Shown here: positions 33,609-43,240 of the stretch, piece after piece | Position numbering within the stretch: position 1 is the first letter of the stretch | Layout of the letters: the number at the start of each line of letters is the position of its first letter | Assembly (NCBI RefSeq): GCF_000016425.1 | Contig: NC_009380.1 | Span: forward strand, 4,840,144-4,904,143 | Length of the DNA: 64,000 bases | DNA from: Salinispora tropica CNB-440 | Lineage (GTDB): Bacteria; Actinomycetota; Actinomycetes; Mycobacteriales; Micromonosporaceae | Direction of reading: 5' to 3' | The notes under the pieces: model-generated | Databases searched by the model: none | What the model was told of the DNA's origin: nothing | Seen by the model: only the letters and a program-made list of their open reading frames with translations | Translations under genes and position numbers: made by a program

Positions 33609-34202
33609 ATGACAGATCCCCTGCCCGACCCTTTCCCGGGCCAGCCGGACTGGGCACCGCTACCACCCCGACCGATCGAGATGCTGCCGGCCTCCGGCCC
33701 GGTCGAGCTGCGCGGGCGCCGGGTGCGCGTCGGCCAGCCCGGGCTGGGCTGGCGCGGTGACCTCCGCGCGGACGACCGCGTGGTCCAGGGCAGCCGCACC
33801 TACGTGCCGGTCATCGCCGAACACGAGTGGTACCGCGCCGAGGCCGACCAGGTCGAGGTCTTCGCCCCCCTCGTTCCGGTCGACCGGGTCTGGGTGGAGA
33901 CGGTCGGGCTGCGGCCGGAGCTGGCGCCCCCGGAGTCCAATCGGCTGGTCTCCCTGGACCGGCCCACGCACCGGGCACCGACGCCGGTCTTCGAGGCCGA
34001 CGCCGTCGCCGGCCGGCGGGTCGTGCACGTGGTGGACTCGGTGGAGCACCGGGACCTACGCGCGGTCACCGAGACCTACTCGAGCGCCGAGGGCGACATC
34101 TGCGTCCGGGTCACCCCCGAGGTCGAGTGGTACCGGTGGGCCTGGCGCGGGCAGACCCCGAGCACGCTCGAGGTCCCCGTCCACCTGCTCTGGATCGAAT
34201 AG
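33609..34202 (+). CDS. Unknown protein with internal duplication
   Basis: 197 aa, not recognised. No signal peptide or membrane helix. Two related halves are visible: EHEWYRAEADQVEVFAPLVP...VWVE in the first and EVEWYRWAWRGQTPSTLEVP...LWIE at the C-terminus, each likely a small beta-rich domain. ATG start 13 bp after the hydrolase stop; the frame is open upstream within that gene. Its stop is 1 bp from the end of the convergent gene. Probably a cytoplasmic component of the cluster. Confidence 0.65.
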   Translation: MTDPLPDPFPGQPDWAPLPPRPIEMLPASGPVELRGRRVRVGQPGLGWRGDLRADDRVVQGSRTYVPVIAEHEWYRAEADQVEVFAPLVPVDRVWVETVGLRPELAPPESNRLVSLDRPTHRAPTPVFEADAVAGRRVVHVVDSVEHRDLRAVTETYSSAEGDICVRVTPEVEWYRWAWRGQTPSTLEVPVHLLWIE

Positions 34203-34203
34203 G

Positions 34204-34788
34204 TCAGTCAACCCGCGCGCCGGCGCAGACCCGCCAGTCCTCGCCCAGCCGGGTGGTCAAGCGCCACGGCTGCCGTTCGCTGTAGCTGCCACCGTCGACA
34301 TATGCGGAGATCACCAGCTCCAGCTCGACGACCGCCTCGTCGCCCTCGCGTCTAATGACGAAATTCCCCCAGCTGACGGAAATAGGTACCGCGAACCGCG
34401 ATTCTCGCGCGACCAGGTCGTCCCGCAGCGCCCGCAGCTCAACGACAGAAATCCCCTCAGCACAGACGAACAGGTCGGCGAGTGTGTCGTTTCGGTCCAC
34501 TAGAAACGCGCGGAGGTAGTTGTCCACGACCACCTCGGGTGCGCTGCGGTCGGGGGTGGTGGCCCGGTCGTAGAGGACGTAGCCCCCGACGATCCCGCCC
34601 AGCACGAGCGCCGTCAGCACGGCGGCGGTCACGGTGAGGATGGTGCGAAGTCGTTGCCGCCGCGGCTGGACCGGCACCCCAGCTCCTGGCGCTGGCGCCG
34701 AGGGTGGGGGCGCCAGCTGCTCGGAGGGAGGCCGCTGCGCCGGTAGGCGGGACACCTGGGAACCGGCGGGGGGCTGCACTGATTCCAC
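34204..34788 (-). CDS. Membrane-anchored NTF2-like protein, inward-facing
   Basis: 194 aa on the opposite strand to the rest of the cluster. A Pro-rich cytoplasmic N-terminus (about 1-45), one membrane helix (about 48-72, LTVTAAVLTALVLGGIVGGYVLY) and an extracytoplasmic NTF2/DUF4878-like domain (APEVVVDNYLRAFLVDRND ... YSERQPWRLTTRLGEDWRVC). It repeats the topology of the VirB8-like protein at 31881 without close sequence similarity. Parts of the coding sequence (34340-34500) look less GC-rich than neighbours. Confidence 0.75.
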   Translation of the reverse strand: MESVQPPAGSQVSRLPAQRPPSEQLAPPPSAPAPGAGVPVQPRRQRLRTILTVTAAVLTALVLGGIVGGYVLYDRATTPDRSAPEVVVDNYLRAFLVDRNDTLADLFVCAEGISVVELRALRDDLVARESRFAVPISVSWGNFVIRREGDEAVVELELVISAYVDGGSYSERQPWRLTTRLGEDWRVCAGARVD

Positions 34789-34981
34789 CCCCTGAGGCTA
34801 ACTGCTGCCGGCCGCTGACCCAATGCCCGAATCAGGCGCATCGTGACGACGTCCTCCCTCTCGGTAGCCTCGGCAACAACACCCGCGCAGCACCGCGGTG
34901 CCTCCGCCGGAACCAGGCCGTCCTGCGTTACGGTCTTCCCGCGGGGTGGGTCGCCGACCTCGCGAAAAGGGGGTGGACGCG

Positions 34982-37534
34982 GTGGGTCCGAGGAGACGGG
35001 CGAACCGGGCCGCCGCCCTACACCGGCAGGCTGCCGCCACCGCGCTCGCCGCCGCCGACGTCCTCGACGACATCCGTCCCGCTCCCGCCGACCACGCCCG
35101 CCAGTACGAGCTCGCCGACCGGCTGCGGGGCGTCGCCGGTCAACTCGCCCCCGGCTGGGCGGGAGCCGCGCTCGAGACCCTGCCGGCGGAGACCGTCGCC
35201 GGGGAGGGGCCGCCGCCCTTCGTCCGGGTCGGCACCGCCGCCCCCCTCGACGAGGCGCGCTTCCCCGCGCTGGTCCCGCTGATCGGCTCCGGGAACCTGA
35301 CGATCGACGCCGACACCGAGGATCCGCGGGTGGCGGGCCTGGTCCGGGCCGTCCTGTTACGACTGCTGGCGGCCACGCCGGCCGGGGCGCTGCTGGTACG
35401 CGCGGTCGACGGTACGGGTACCGCGCTGACCCCGTTCACGGTGCTCGCCGACGCCGGCCTCCTGCCGCCCCCGGTGACGGACGTCGCCGGCCTGCGGACG
35501 GTGTTGGCGGAGGCGGAACGGTGGGTGGCCCCGGTCGCCGACGGCCGACGTCGGCACGACCGGACCCTGCTCCTGGTCGTCGCCGCGCTGCCCGAGTCCA
35601 CCGGGCACACCGACCTGACCCGACTGGAGGCGCTCGCCGAGCAGGGCAGAGCGAGCGGCCTGCACCTGCTGGTGGCGGGGTGGCCGGTCGGCCGTGCTCC
35701 GCTGCCACGCGCTGCGTCACTGACGATCCGCAGTGCGTACGCGCTGCTGGCTGGCCCTCCCGGCACGACCTTCGGGGGGCCGGAGGCGGATCCTCCGGGC
35801 GGGTTGAACTCACCGGTATTCCTCGAGCCGGATCCCCCTGCCGACCTCGTCGACACGGTCTGCCGTCGCCTCGCCGAGCAGGTGGAGGAGGGTTCGCGGC
35901 TGGCCTTGGCCGAGCTGCTTCCGGAGCCGAGCGAGCCGGTGTGGACGGCGAGTTCGCGCGACGGAGTGGCGACGACGGTGGGGGACGCCGGAGGACGACC
36001 GGTTTCCCTGGGCTTCTCCGAGCTGACGCCACACTGGTTGGTGAGTGGCCGCTCCGAAACCGGCCGATCGACGTTCCTCGCCACCGCCCTGCTCGGCCTG
36101 ACCGCCCGCTACGGTCCCGATGAGCTCGTCCTCTACCTGGCCGATCTCGGCGCTGGGGAGTCCTTCGCCGAGTTCCTCCAGACCGAACACGACCGCTCCT
36201 GGATTCCGCAGGTCCGTGCCGCCGCCATCACCGCCGACCGGGAGTACGTGCTGGATCTGTTCGACCTCCTGGCCACCGAGGTCCGCCGCCGCGAGGAGGC
36301 CGGTGCCCGGGCCGGCGGGCAGCGGTACCAGGAGCTGCGGCAGCACCGGGAGCTGCCGCGGATCGTCGCCGTGGTGGACGGCCTACCGCGACTACTCACC
36401 GGCCGGGACCGAATCGCCGCCGAGGCCGCGGCCCTGCTCGAGGCCGTGGCGCGCACCGGCCGGTCGTACGGCGTGCATCTGCTCCTGGCCGGGGAGGGGG
36501 ACCTGGGCATTCGGGCGCGGAGTGACCGGGATCCGCTGCTCGGCCAGTTCCCGGTGCGGGTGGCGCTTCCCGGTGGGGGCGCGGTGTTGGCCTCGACCAA
36601 CGACTCGGCGGCCGGGCTGCCGGTGGGGAGTGCGGTGGTCAACACCGCGGGCGGCCTCGGGGGGCCGCGCGGCGCCATCCGGGGACACGAGCGAATGGTC
36701 CGCTTCCCCGATCCACTTGATCACTCCGAGGTGGTGGACGGCCTGCGGCACCGGCTCTGGGACGCCCGCCCGGAGCGGAGCGCCCCACCAGTTGTCTTCG
36801 CCGGTTACGCCCAGCCGCAGCTCCGCAACGATCCCCGGTATCGGTCGGCGGTCGCCGGTGGGGCGACCGGTCCGGTGGCGCTGCTGGGCCGGGCGGTGGA
36901 TGTGACCCGGTCGACGGTGGCGGTATCGCTCGACCCCGCCCCTGGGCGAAATCTGGCGGTGCTCGGTGCCGGTGTGGCCGCAGCCGGCCTGCTGGTCACC
37001 GCGGCCCGCAGCGTCGCCGCCCACCACCAGCCGGGTTCCGCCCATTTCGTGGTGGTGCCTCCCGCGGACGAAGCAGGACCGCTCGCGGAGGAAGTGGGGG
37101 CGCTCGCTGCGGCACTCGCCGCCGAGCTGGCCACCCAGCACTCGGTCGAGGTGGTGGATCAGACTGACCTGCCGGCTGCCCTCGACTCAGCCGAGCCGGC
37201 CTACCTGGTCGTTTTCGACCTCGACGGGCCAGATCCCGGACGGTTTCCGCCGGACCGGCTCGCCACCCTGCTGCGGGAGGGGCCGCCGGCTGGCCGTCAC
37301 CTGCTCGGCCGGTGGGGCACCGTACCCTCGTTCGCGTCCCTACTCGAACCCGGAGACGAGTTGGCCAAGCTCGCCACGGTCGCCGTCGTGGATGTGCCGG
37401 GGGCACAGCTCGGGGCGCTCTTCGGCCGCCCGGTGGAGTGGCGGCCTCGACCGGACCGGGCGCTGCTCTGGGACGGCCACAGCGAGCAGGGCGTCGTCCT
37501 GGTTCCGTTCGCCACGAATCCGGTGCTGACGTGA
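34982..37534 (+). CDS. FtsK/EccC-like protein with degenerate ATPase modules
   Basis: 850 aa, apparently three FtsK/SpoIIIE-type modules. In the central module the P-loop reads GRSETGRST (residues 356-364; Arg362 where Lys is expected) and the Walker B strand VAVVDG has Asp466 but Gly467 in place of the catalytic Glu. The flanking modules (GSGNLTIDADTEDPRVAGLV near 105; GRNLAVLGAGVAAAGLLVTA near 656) keep the fold pattern but no P-loop. Proteins of this type act as coupling ATPases in type IV/VII systems; this one may be a structural pseudo-ATPase. Start at the GTG at 34982, with AAGGGGG upstream. Confidence 0.75.
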   Translation: MGPRRRANRAAALHRQAAATALAAADVLDDIRPAPADHARQYELADRLRGVAGQLAPGWAGAALETLPAETVAGEGPPPFVRVGTAAPLDEARFPALVPLIGSGNLTIDADTEDPRVAGLVRAVLLRLLAATPAGALLVRAVDGTGTALTPFTVLADAGLLPPPVTDVAGLRTVLAEAERWVAPVADGRRRHDRTLLLVVAALPESTGHTDLTRLEALAEQGRASGLHLLVAGWPVGRAPLPRAASLTIRSAYALLAGPPGTTFGGPEADPPGGLNSPVFLEPDPPADLVDTVCRRLAEQVEEGSRLALAELLPEPSEPVWTASSRDGVATTVGDAGGRPVSLGFSELTPHWLVSGRSETGRSTFLATALLGLTARYGPDELVLYLADLGAGESFAEFLQTEHDRSWIPQVRAAAITADREYVLDLFDLLATEVRRREEAGARAGGQRYQELRQHRELPRIVAVVDGLPRLLTGRDRIAAEAAALLEAVARTGRSYGVHLLLAGEGDLGIRARSDRDPLLGQFPVRVALPGGGAVLASTNDSAAGLPVGSAVVNTAGGLGGPRGAIRGHERMVRFPDPLDHSEVVDGLRHRLWDARPERSAPPVVFAGYAQPQLRNDPRYRSAVAGGATGPVALLGRAVDVTRSTVAVSLDPAPGRNLAVLGAGVAAAGLLVTAARSVAAHHQPGSAHFVVVPPADEAGPLAEEVGALAAALAAELATQHSVEVVDQTDLPAALDSAEPAYLVVFDLDGPDPGRFPPDRLATLLREGPPAGRHLLGRWGTVPSFASLLEPGDELAKLATVAVVDVPGAQLGALFGRPVEWRPRPDRALLWDGHSEQGVVLVPFATNPVLT

Positions 37535-38391
37535 GCCGGATACCCAGCCAGGATCGGGGGCCGGACCGGCAGCACCCCCCGGCCACCCCGCCGATGCCGA
37601 TTCACGTACCGCAGCCGGTCCATCCGCCGGCGGCCGCCCACGAGCCGGTCGAGCCGGTCCAGGAGACGGAGCCCGGCCAGGAGACGGGGCCCGGCCAGGA
37701 GACGGGGCCCGGCCAGGAGACGGGGCCCGGCCAGGAGACGGGGCCCGGCCAGGAGCCGATCGAGGCGGCGTGGGCCGAATACCTCGCAGCGACCCGACAG
37801 CTCGACGCGGTACGCCGAAGTGCGGCCACCGCAGCGGGCGAGCAGGCCCGCGCGGTCGCGGCCGCCCGGGAGGAGCTGGCGACGGTCCGGGCCCGGCTGG
37901 CCGGGCAGGAGGCGCGGCTGCGCGAGTCCGGCGTACCGCCGATCTCCCTGGCGCCGACGCCACCGGAGCTCTCGGCCGCGACTCGGTCGATGGTGAGTGG
38001 ACCGGCGACGGTGCTGGCGACGCTGCGGGGGGCGGCCGGGCAGGTGGACTCGGCGGACGCCTCGCTGGCCGCCCAGGGGCTGGTCAACTCGGCCGGCTGG
38101 CCCGTCATCGCCCGGAATCTGCTCCGCTACGCCCCACTGGCCCTGCTGATGCCGCTGGTCCAGCTGATCCTGCTCGCCGTCACCGGCCCCAGCACGGTGA
38201 GCGCCGCCGCGCTGGTCGTCGGGCTGGCGACGCCGGCGGCGGCTTTCGCTGCGGGCTGGTGGTGGGTCGGGCGCCTCGCCGGGCCGAACGCGGGTGGCCA
38301 GCCGGACCGTACTCCCCGCCTCGGGGCGTTGGTCTGTCTGATCCCGGCCGTTCTGGCCAGTACGGTGCTCCTGCTCGCCCTGCTGGGCTGA
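37531..38391 (+). CDS. Coiled-coil membrane protein with Pro-Gly-Gln-Glu-Thr repeats
   Basis: 286 aa, last gene of the cluster, family not recognised. The N-terminus is Pro-rich and holds five copies of an ETGPGQ hexapeptide; a coiled coil follows (EAAWAEYLAATRQLDAVRRS ... RARLAGQEARLRE, about 80-132). The C-terminal third has three membrane helices (for example YAPLALLMPLVQLILLAVTG and LGALVCLIPAVLASTVLLLALLG). GTG start overlapping the FtsK-like gene stop (GTGA, 37531-37534), so the two are probably partners. Confidence 0.7.
   Translation: MSRIPSQDRGPDRQHPPATPPMPIHVPQPVHPPAAAHEPVEPVQETEPGQETGPGQETGPGQETGPGQETGPGQEPIEAAWAEYLAATRQLDAVRRSAATAAGEQARAVAAAREELATVRARLAGQEARLRESGVPPISLAPTPPELSAATRSMVSGPATVLATLRGAAGQVDSADASLAAQGLVNSAGWPVIARNLLRYAPLALLMPLVQLILLAVTGPSTVSAAALVVGLATPAAAFAAGWWWVGRLAGPNAGGQPDRTPRLGALVCLIPAVLASTVLLLALLG
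37663..37752 (+). repeat. 18-bp in-frame tandem repeat, five copies
   Basis: GAGACGGGGCCCGGCCAG occurs five times head to tail; the first copy differs at one base. It encodes ETEPGQ then four ETGPGQ. Copies 2-5 are identical at DNA level, pointing to recent slippage or recombination; copy number probably varies between strains. Confidence 0.95.
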
Positions 38392-38421
38392 CCCGGGGCC
38401 GCGACGTAGCGGTGCCCCGGG
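38392..38421. terminator. Terminator between the cluster and folE
   Basis: CCCGGGG ... CCCCGGG hairpin (38392-38398 with 38415-38421) with further imperfect pairing inside, in the 60-bp gap between the converging cluster and folE. Confidence 0.5.
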
Positions 38422-38451
38422 GTAGGGGGATGACCCGCCGGACGAGAGGGG

Positions 38452-39111
38452 TCAGCGCGAGTTGATCAGGGCCATCGCCTCGGCGCGGGTCCTCGCGTCC
38501 TCCTGCAGGCTGCCGCGTACCGCGGAGGTAATCGTGCAGGCACCCGACTTCTGGATACCGCGCATCGCCATGCACATGTGTTCGCACTCCAGGACGACGA
38601 TCACGCCGCGCGGCTGGAGCTGCGCCATCAGCAGGTCGGCTACCTGCACGGTGAGCCGCTCCTGCACCTGGGGACGACGCGCGAAGACCTCCACCAGCCG
38701 GGCCAGCTTGGACAGACCGGTGATCCGACCGTTCGCGCCGGGAATGTACCCGATGTGGGCGCTCCCTCGGAACGGCAGCAGGTGGTGCTCGCAGAGGCTC
38801 ATCACGTCGATGTCCCGGACCAGCACCAGCTCGTCATGGCCGGCCTCGAAGGTGGTGGTGAGAACCTGCGCCGGGTCGACGCGGAGCCCGGCGAGCAACT
38901 CGGCGTAGGCCCGGGCGACCCGGGCCGGGGTCTGCTGGAGCCCGTCGCGGTCTGGGTCTTCGCCGACCGCGATCAGGATCTCGCGGACCGCCTTCTCCAG
39001 CCGGGCCAGGTCAACGCTCTCCTCCACCGGACGGCCGGTGAGCCGGCCGCTGACAAGCCGAGCGGCGACGTGGTCCAGGTCGCCGTCGGGCTCGGTAGCG
39101 GAGGCGGCCAA
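38452..39111 (-). CDS. folE: GTP cyclohydrolase I
   Basis: First enzyme of folate synthesis, converting GTP to dihydroneopterin triphosphate. 219 aa with SLCEHHLLPF and CEHMCMAMRG, supplying the Cys/His zinc ligands, plus GLSKLARLVEVFARRPQVQERL. The start is a TTG at 39111; a GTG at 39027 is an alternative that would shorten the variable N-terminus by 28 residues. Downstream of ftsH by 35 bp. Its usual neighbour folP is displaced to 25.7 kb by the inserted cluster. Confidence 0.95.
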   Translation of the reverse strand: MAASATEPDGDLDHVAARLVSGRLTGRPVEESVDLARLEKAVREILIAVGEDPDRDGLQQTPARVARAYAELLAGLRVDPAQVLTTTFEAGHDELVLVRDIDVMSLCEHHLLPFRGSAHIGYIPGANGRITGLSKLARLVEVFARRPQVQERLTVQVADLLMAQLQPRGVIVVLECEHMCMAMRGIQKSGACTITSAVRGSLQEDARTRAEAMALINSR

Positions 39112-39146
39112 CCCCTGTGGGAGGTTGGCCGCCTCGTCGTCGCTGT

Positions 39147-41162
<2,016 letters not shown>

Positions 41163-41520
41163 ACTGTTGTCGAGCGCCGAGACGCTCGCATCCTCCTGAT
41201 CGACGTCCGGACCGTCTGAATGGTGTCGCCGCCAGCGCGGCGGCTGGGCCGCCGTGCGGGCCGGCCTGACCCCGGGGCACCACATCGCGCCACGGTCACT
41301 CGACGGTACACCGTTCGTGCCGGATGCGAGCATGCCAGCCCCAGCACTTACGCGTAGGGCGAACCGGGGTTCCCGCCAGCGTGACGGGAGCTCCGCACCC
41401 GGCCACCCAACCGCCCGGTCCCGCGGTTGCGGAGGTCGGGCGTGGAGGTTGCCTCCACGCCACCGGCCTCAACCCTAGTCCGTCCGACTGAGAGTCCGCT
41501 GAACGTCGGAGCGAGCGCTC
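41163..41520. other. ftsH upstream region
   Basis: 358 bp without a credible gene. On the ftsH (minus) strand it holds a short inverted repeat at the hpt stop (41508-41521, GGAGCG/CGCTCC), a perfect 9-bp-stem hairpin (41440-41460) and no confident promoter. The ftsH frame stays open to 41333, but that extension lacks family similarity. Confidence 0.5.
41440..41460 (-). promoter_or_regulatory. Hairpin in the ftsH leader
   Basis: GCGTGGAGG-ttg-CCTCCACGC, a perfect 9-bp stem with a 3-nt loop about 280 bp upstream of ftsH. It may be a terminator for upstream transcription or a leader element. Confidence 0.35.
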
Positions 41521-42093
41521 CTACCGGGCGTAGACCTCGGGTCGGAGCACGCCGACGAAGGGCAGCTCCCGGTAGCGCTCGCCGAAGTCGAGCCCGTAGC
41601 CGACGACGAACTCGGTCGGGATGTCGAAGCCGACGTACTTGACCGCGACCGGCACCTTCACCGCCTCCGGCTTCCGGAACAGCGCGACCACCTCGACGCT
41701 CGCCGCCGAGCGGGACTCCAGGTAGCGCAGGAGCCAGGAGAGGGTCAGCCCGGAGTCGACGATGTCCTCCACCACGACCACGTGCCGGCCGGCGATGTCC
41801 CGGTCCAGGTCCTTGAGGATCCGCACCACGCCGGAGGAGGTGGTGCCCTGTCCGTATGAGGAGATCGCCATGAACTCCAGCTCGGCCGGGGGGCCCTGCC
41901 GGCCCAACGCCCGGGCGAAGTCGGCCATGAACATCACCGCGCCCTTGAGGACGCAGACGAGCAGCAGCCCGTCCTCGACGTCGGCGTAGTCCGCCGACAC
42001 CTGCTTGGCCAACTCCGCCGTCTTCTCGCGGATCTGCGCCTCCGAAATGATCACGTGGTCGATATCGGCGTCGTACCAGGAGCCGTCAGCCAT
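41521..42093 (-). CDS. hpt: Hypoxanthine phosphoribosyltransferase
   Basis: Purine salvage enzyme converting hypoxanthine or guanine and PRPP to IMP or GMP. 190 aa with the PRPP-binding motif VVVVEDIVDSGLTLSWLL, the KGAVMFMADFAR loop, and C-terminal VGYGLDFGERYRELPFVGVL. Starts 135 bp downstream of tilS in the conserved tilS-hpt-ftsH order. Confidence 0.95.
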   Translation of the reverse strand: MADGSWYDADIDHVIISEAQIREKTAELAKQVSADYADVEDGLLLVCVLKGAVMFMADFARALGRQGPPAELEFMAISSYGQGTTSSGVVRILKDLDRDIAGRHVVVVEDIVDSGLTLSWLLRYLESRSAASVEVVALFRKPEAVKVPVAVKYVGFDIPTEFVVGYGLDFGERYRELPFVGVLRPEVYAR

Positions 42094-42228
42094 GACTCCT
42101 AGCCTGCCGTACGCACGATGGTCTCCGTCGGCGGGGCCGCTCCTTTTATGCGACCCCGGCCGGGTTTCTCCGCAAAGACCGGCAAACGGGACCGACCCCC
42201 ACCTCGCTGACCGGGGAAACCCCTCCGG

Positions 42229-43230
42229 TCACACCTGTGCGCCCGGGTCGATGGCGGTGAGCCGACCCGCCCGGCGGAGTACCCGTAGCCCGCCCGGCAG
42301 GTGCGCCGCCCCCTGCCCGCGCCAGCCGGTGACCAGGGCCTCCAACGCGCCCACATGCCGGTGCGACAGGGCGGCGGGGCGAGCACCCAACTCCCGGGCC
42401 CACGCGTGTAACACCCGCCCACGGACAGCCGGCACCAGCGCCGCGAGCCCGCCCACGGACAGCCCGCCGTCGGGGTGCCGCACCCCGTCCAGCGCGGTGC
42501 TGGCCTGCTCGTCCAGCGCCGCCGTGTCGACGGCGACCAGCCGGGCGGTACGGGCCAGGTTGTCCACCACGGCCGGCCCGAGCGCCCGCACCAGCGCCGG
42601 CAGCACCTCCGCCCGGACCCGAGCGCGGGCGTACGCCGGGTCGGCGTTGTGCGGATCCACCCACGGGTCGAGCCCCAGCGCCGTACACGCCGCCCGGGTC
42701 TGCTCCCGGCTCACCTCCAGCAGCGGGCGCAGCAGCAGCGCCGCGCCGAGCCACCGCCGCGCCGGCATCCCGGCCAGGCCACGCGGGCCGGCGCCGCGCG
42801 CCAACGCCAGCAGTACCGTCTCCGCCTGGTCGTCGCGGGTGTGTCCGGTGAGCAGCGCCGCCGCCCCGAGCCCACCGGCCACCTCGGTCAACGCCCGGTA
42901 GCGGGCCTGCCGAGCGGCGGCCTCCGGGCCACCGGGCCGCCCGGACACGTCGACCCGGACCACCTCGACCGGGGCGAGGCCGGTCGCGCGGGCCCAGTCG
43001 GCCACTGCGGCAGCCCGCTGCGCGGAGCCCTCCTGAAGACCATGGTCAACGGTGACCAGACCGGCGGATCGCCCGAGTCGGGGCGCCACGAAGGCGGTCG
43101 CGGCGGCGAGCGCAAGCGAGTCGGCACCCCCCGAACAGGCCACCAGTACTGGCCCCGGGTCGGGTAGCTCGATCAGCGCATGCCGGATCGCGCGGCGGAT
43201 CGCGGCGACCGGCGGGGCAAGTGCGGCCAC
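42229..43230 (-). CDS. tilS: tRNA(Ile)-lysidine synthase
   Basis: Modifies C34 of the CAU-anticodon tRNA-Ile to lysidine so that it reads AUA. 333 aa, PP-loop ATPase with VACSGGADSLALAAA, VDHGLQEGSAQRA, and GHTRDDQAETVLLALARGAG. Compact actinobacterial form. Start at the GTG at 43230; the frame is open to 43317 into the preceding gene. Gap of 10 bp to the metalloprotease gene. Confidence 0.93.
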   Translation of the reverse strand: MAALAPPVAAIRRAIRHALIELPDPGPVLVACSGGADSLALAAATAFVAPRLGRSAGLVTVDHGLQEGSAQRAAAVADWARATGLAPVEVVRVDVSGRPGGPEAAARQARYRALTEVAGGLGAAALLTGHTRDDQAETVLLALARGAGPRGLAGMPARRWLGAALLLRPLLEVSREQTRAACTALGLDPWVDPHNADPAYARARVRAEVLPALVRALGPAVVDNLARTARLVAVDTAALDEQASTALDGVRHPDGGLSVGGLAALVPAVRGRVLHAWARELGARPAALSHRHVGALEALVTGWRGQGAAHLPGGLRVLRRAGRLTAIDPGAQV

Positions 43231-43240
43231 GGCCGGTCGG

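Noticed and set aside
31811..33799. Long minus-strand open frame across the VirB8-like and hydrolase genes
   Set aside because: Sense frames carry membrane helices, LT and M23 motifs; the antisense translation is low-complexity Arg/Gly/His sequence.
37663..37752. CRISPR-like array
   Set aside because: Repeats are contiguous with no spacers, in frame inside a gene.
26055..38391. Integrative conjugative element or prophage
   Set aside because: No integrase, excisionase, relaxase, replication gene, flanking direct repeat or tRNA target was found, and composition is close to the surroundings.
41163..41333. N-terminal extension of FtsH to 41333
   Set aside because: The extra 57 residues lack similarity to FtsH N-termini, and helix 1 begins right after the ATG at 41162.
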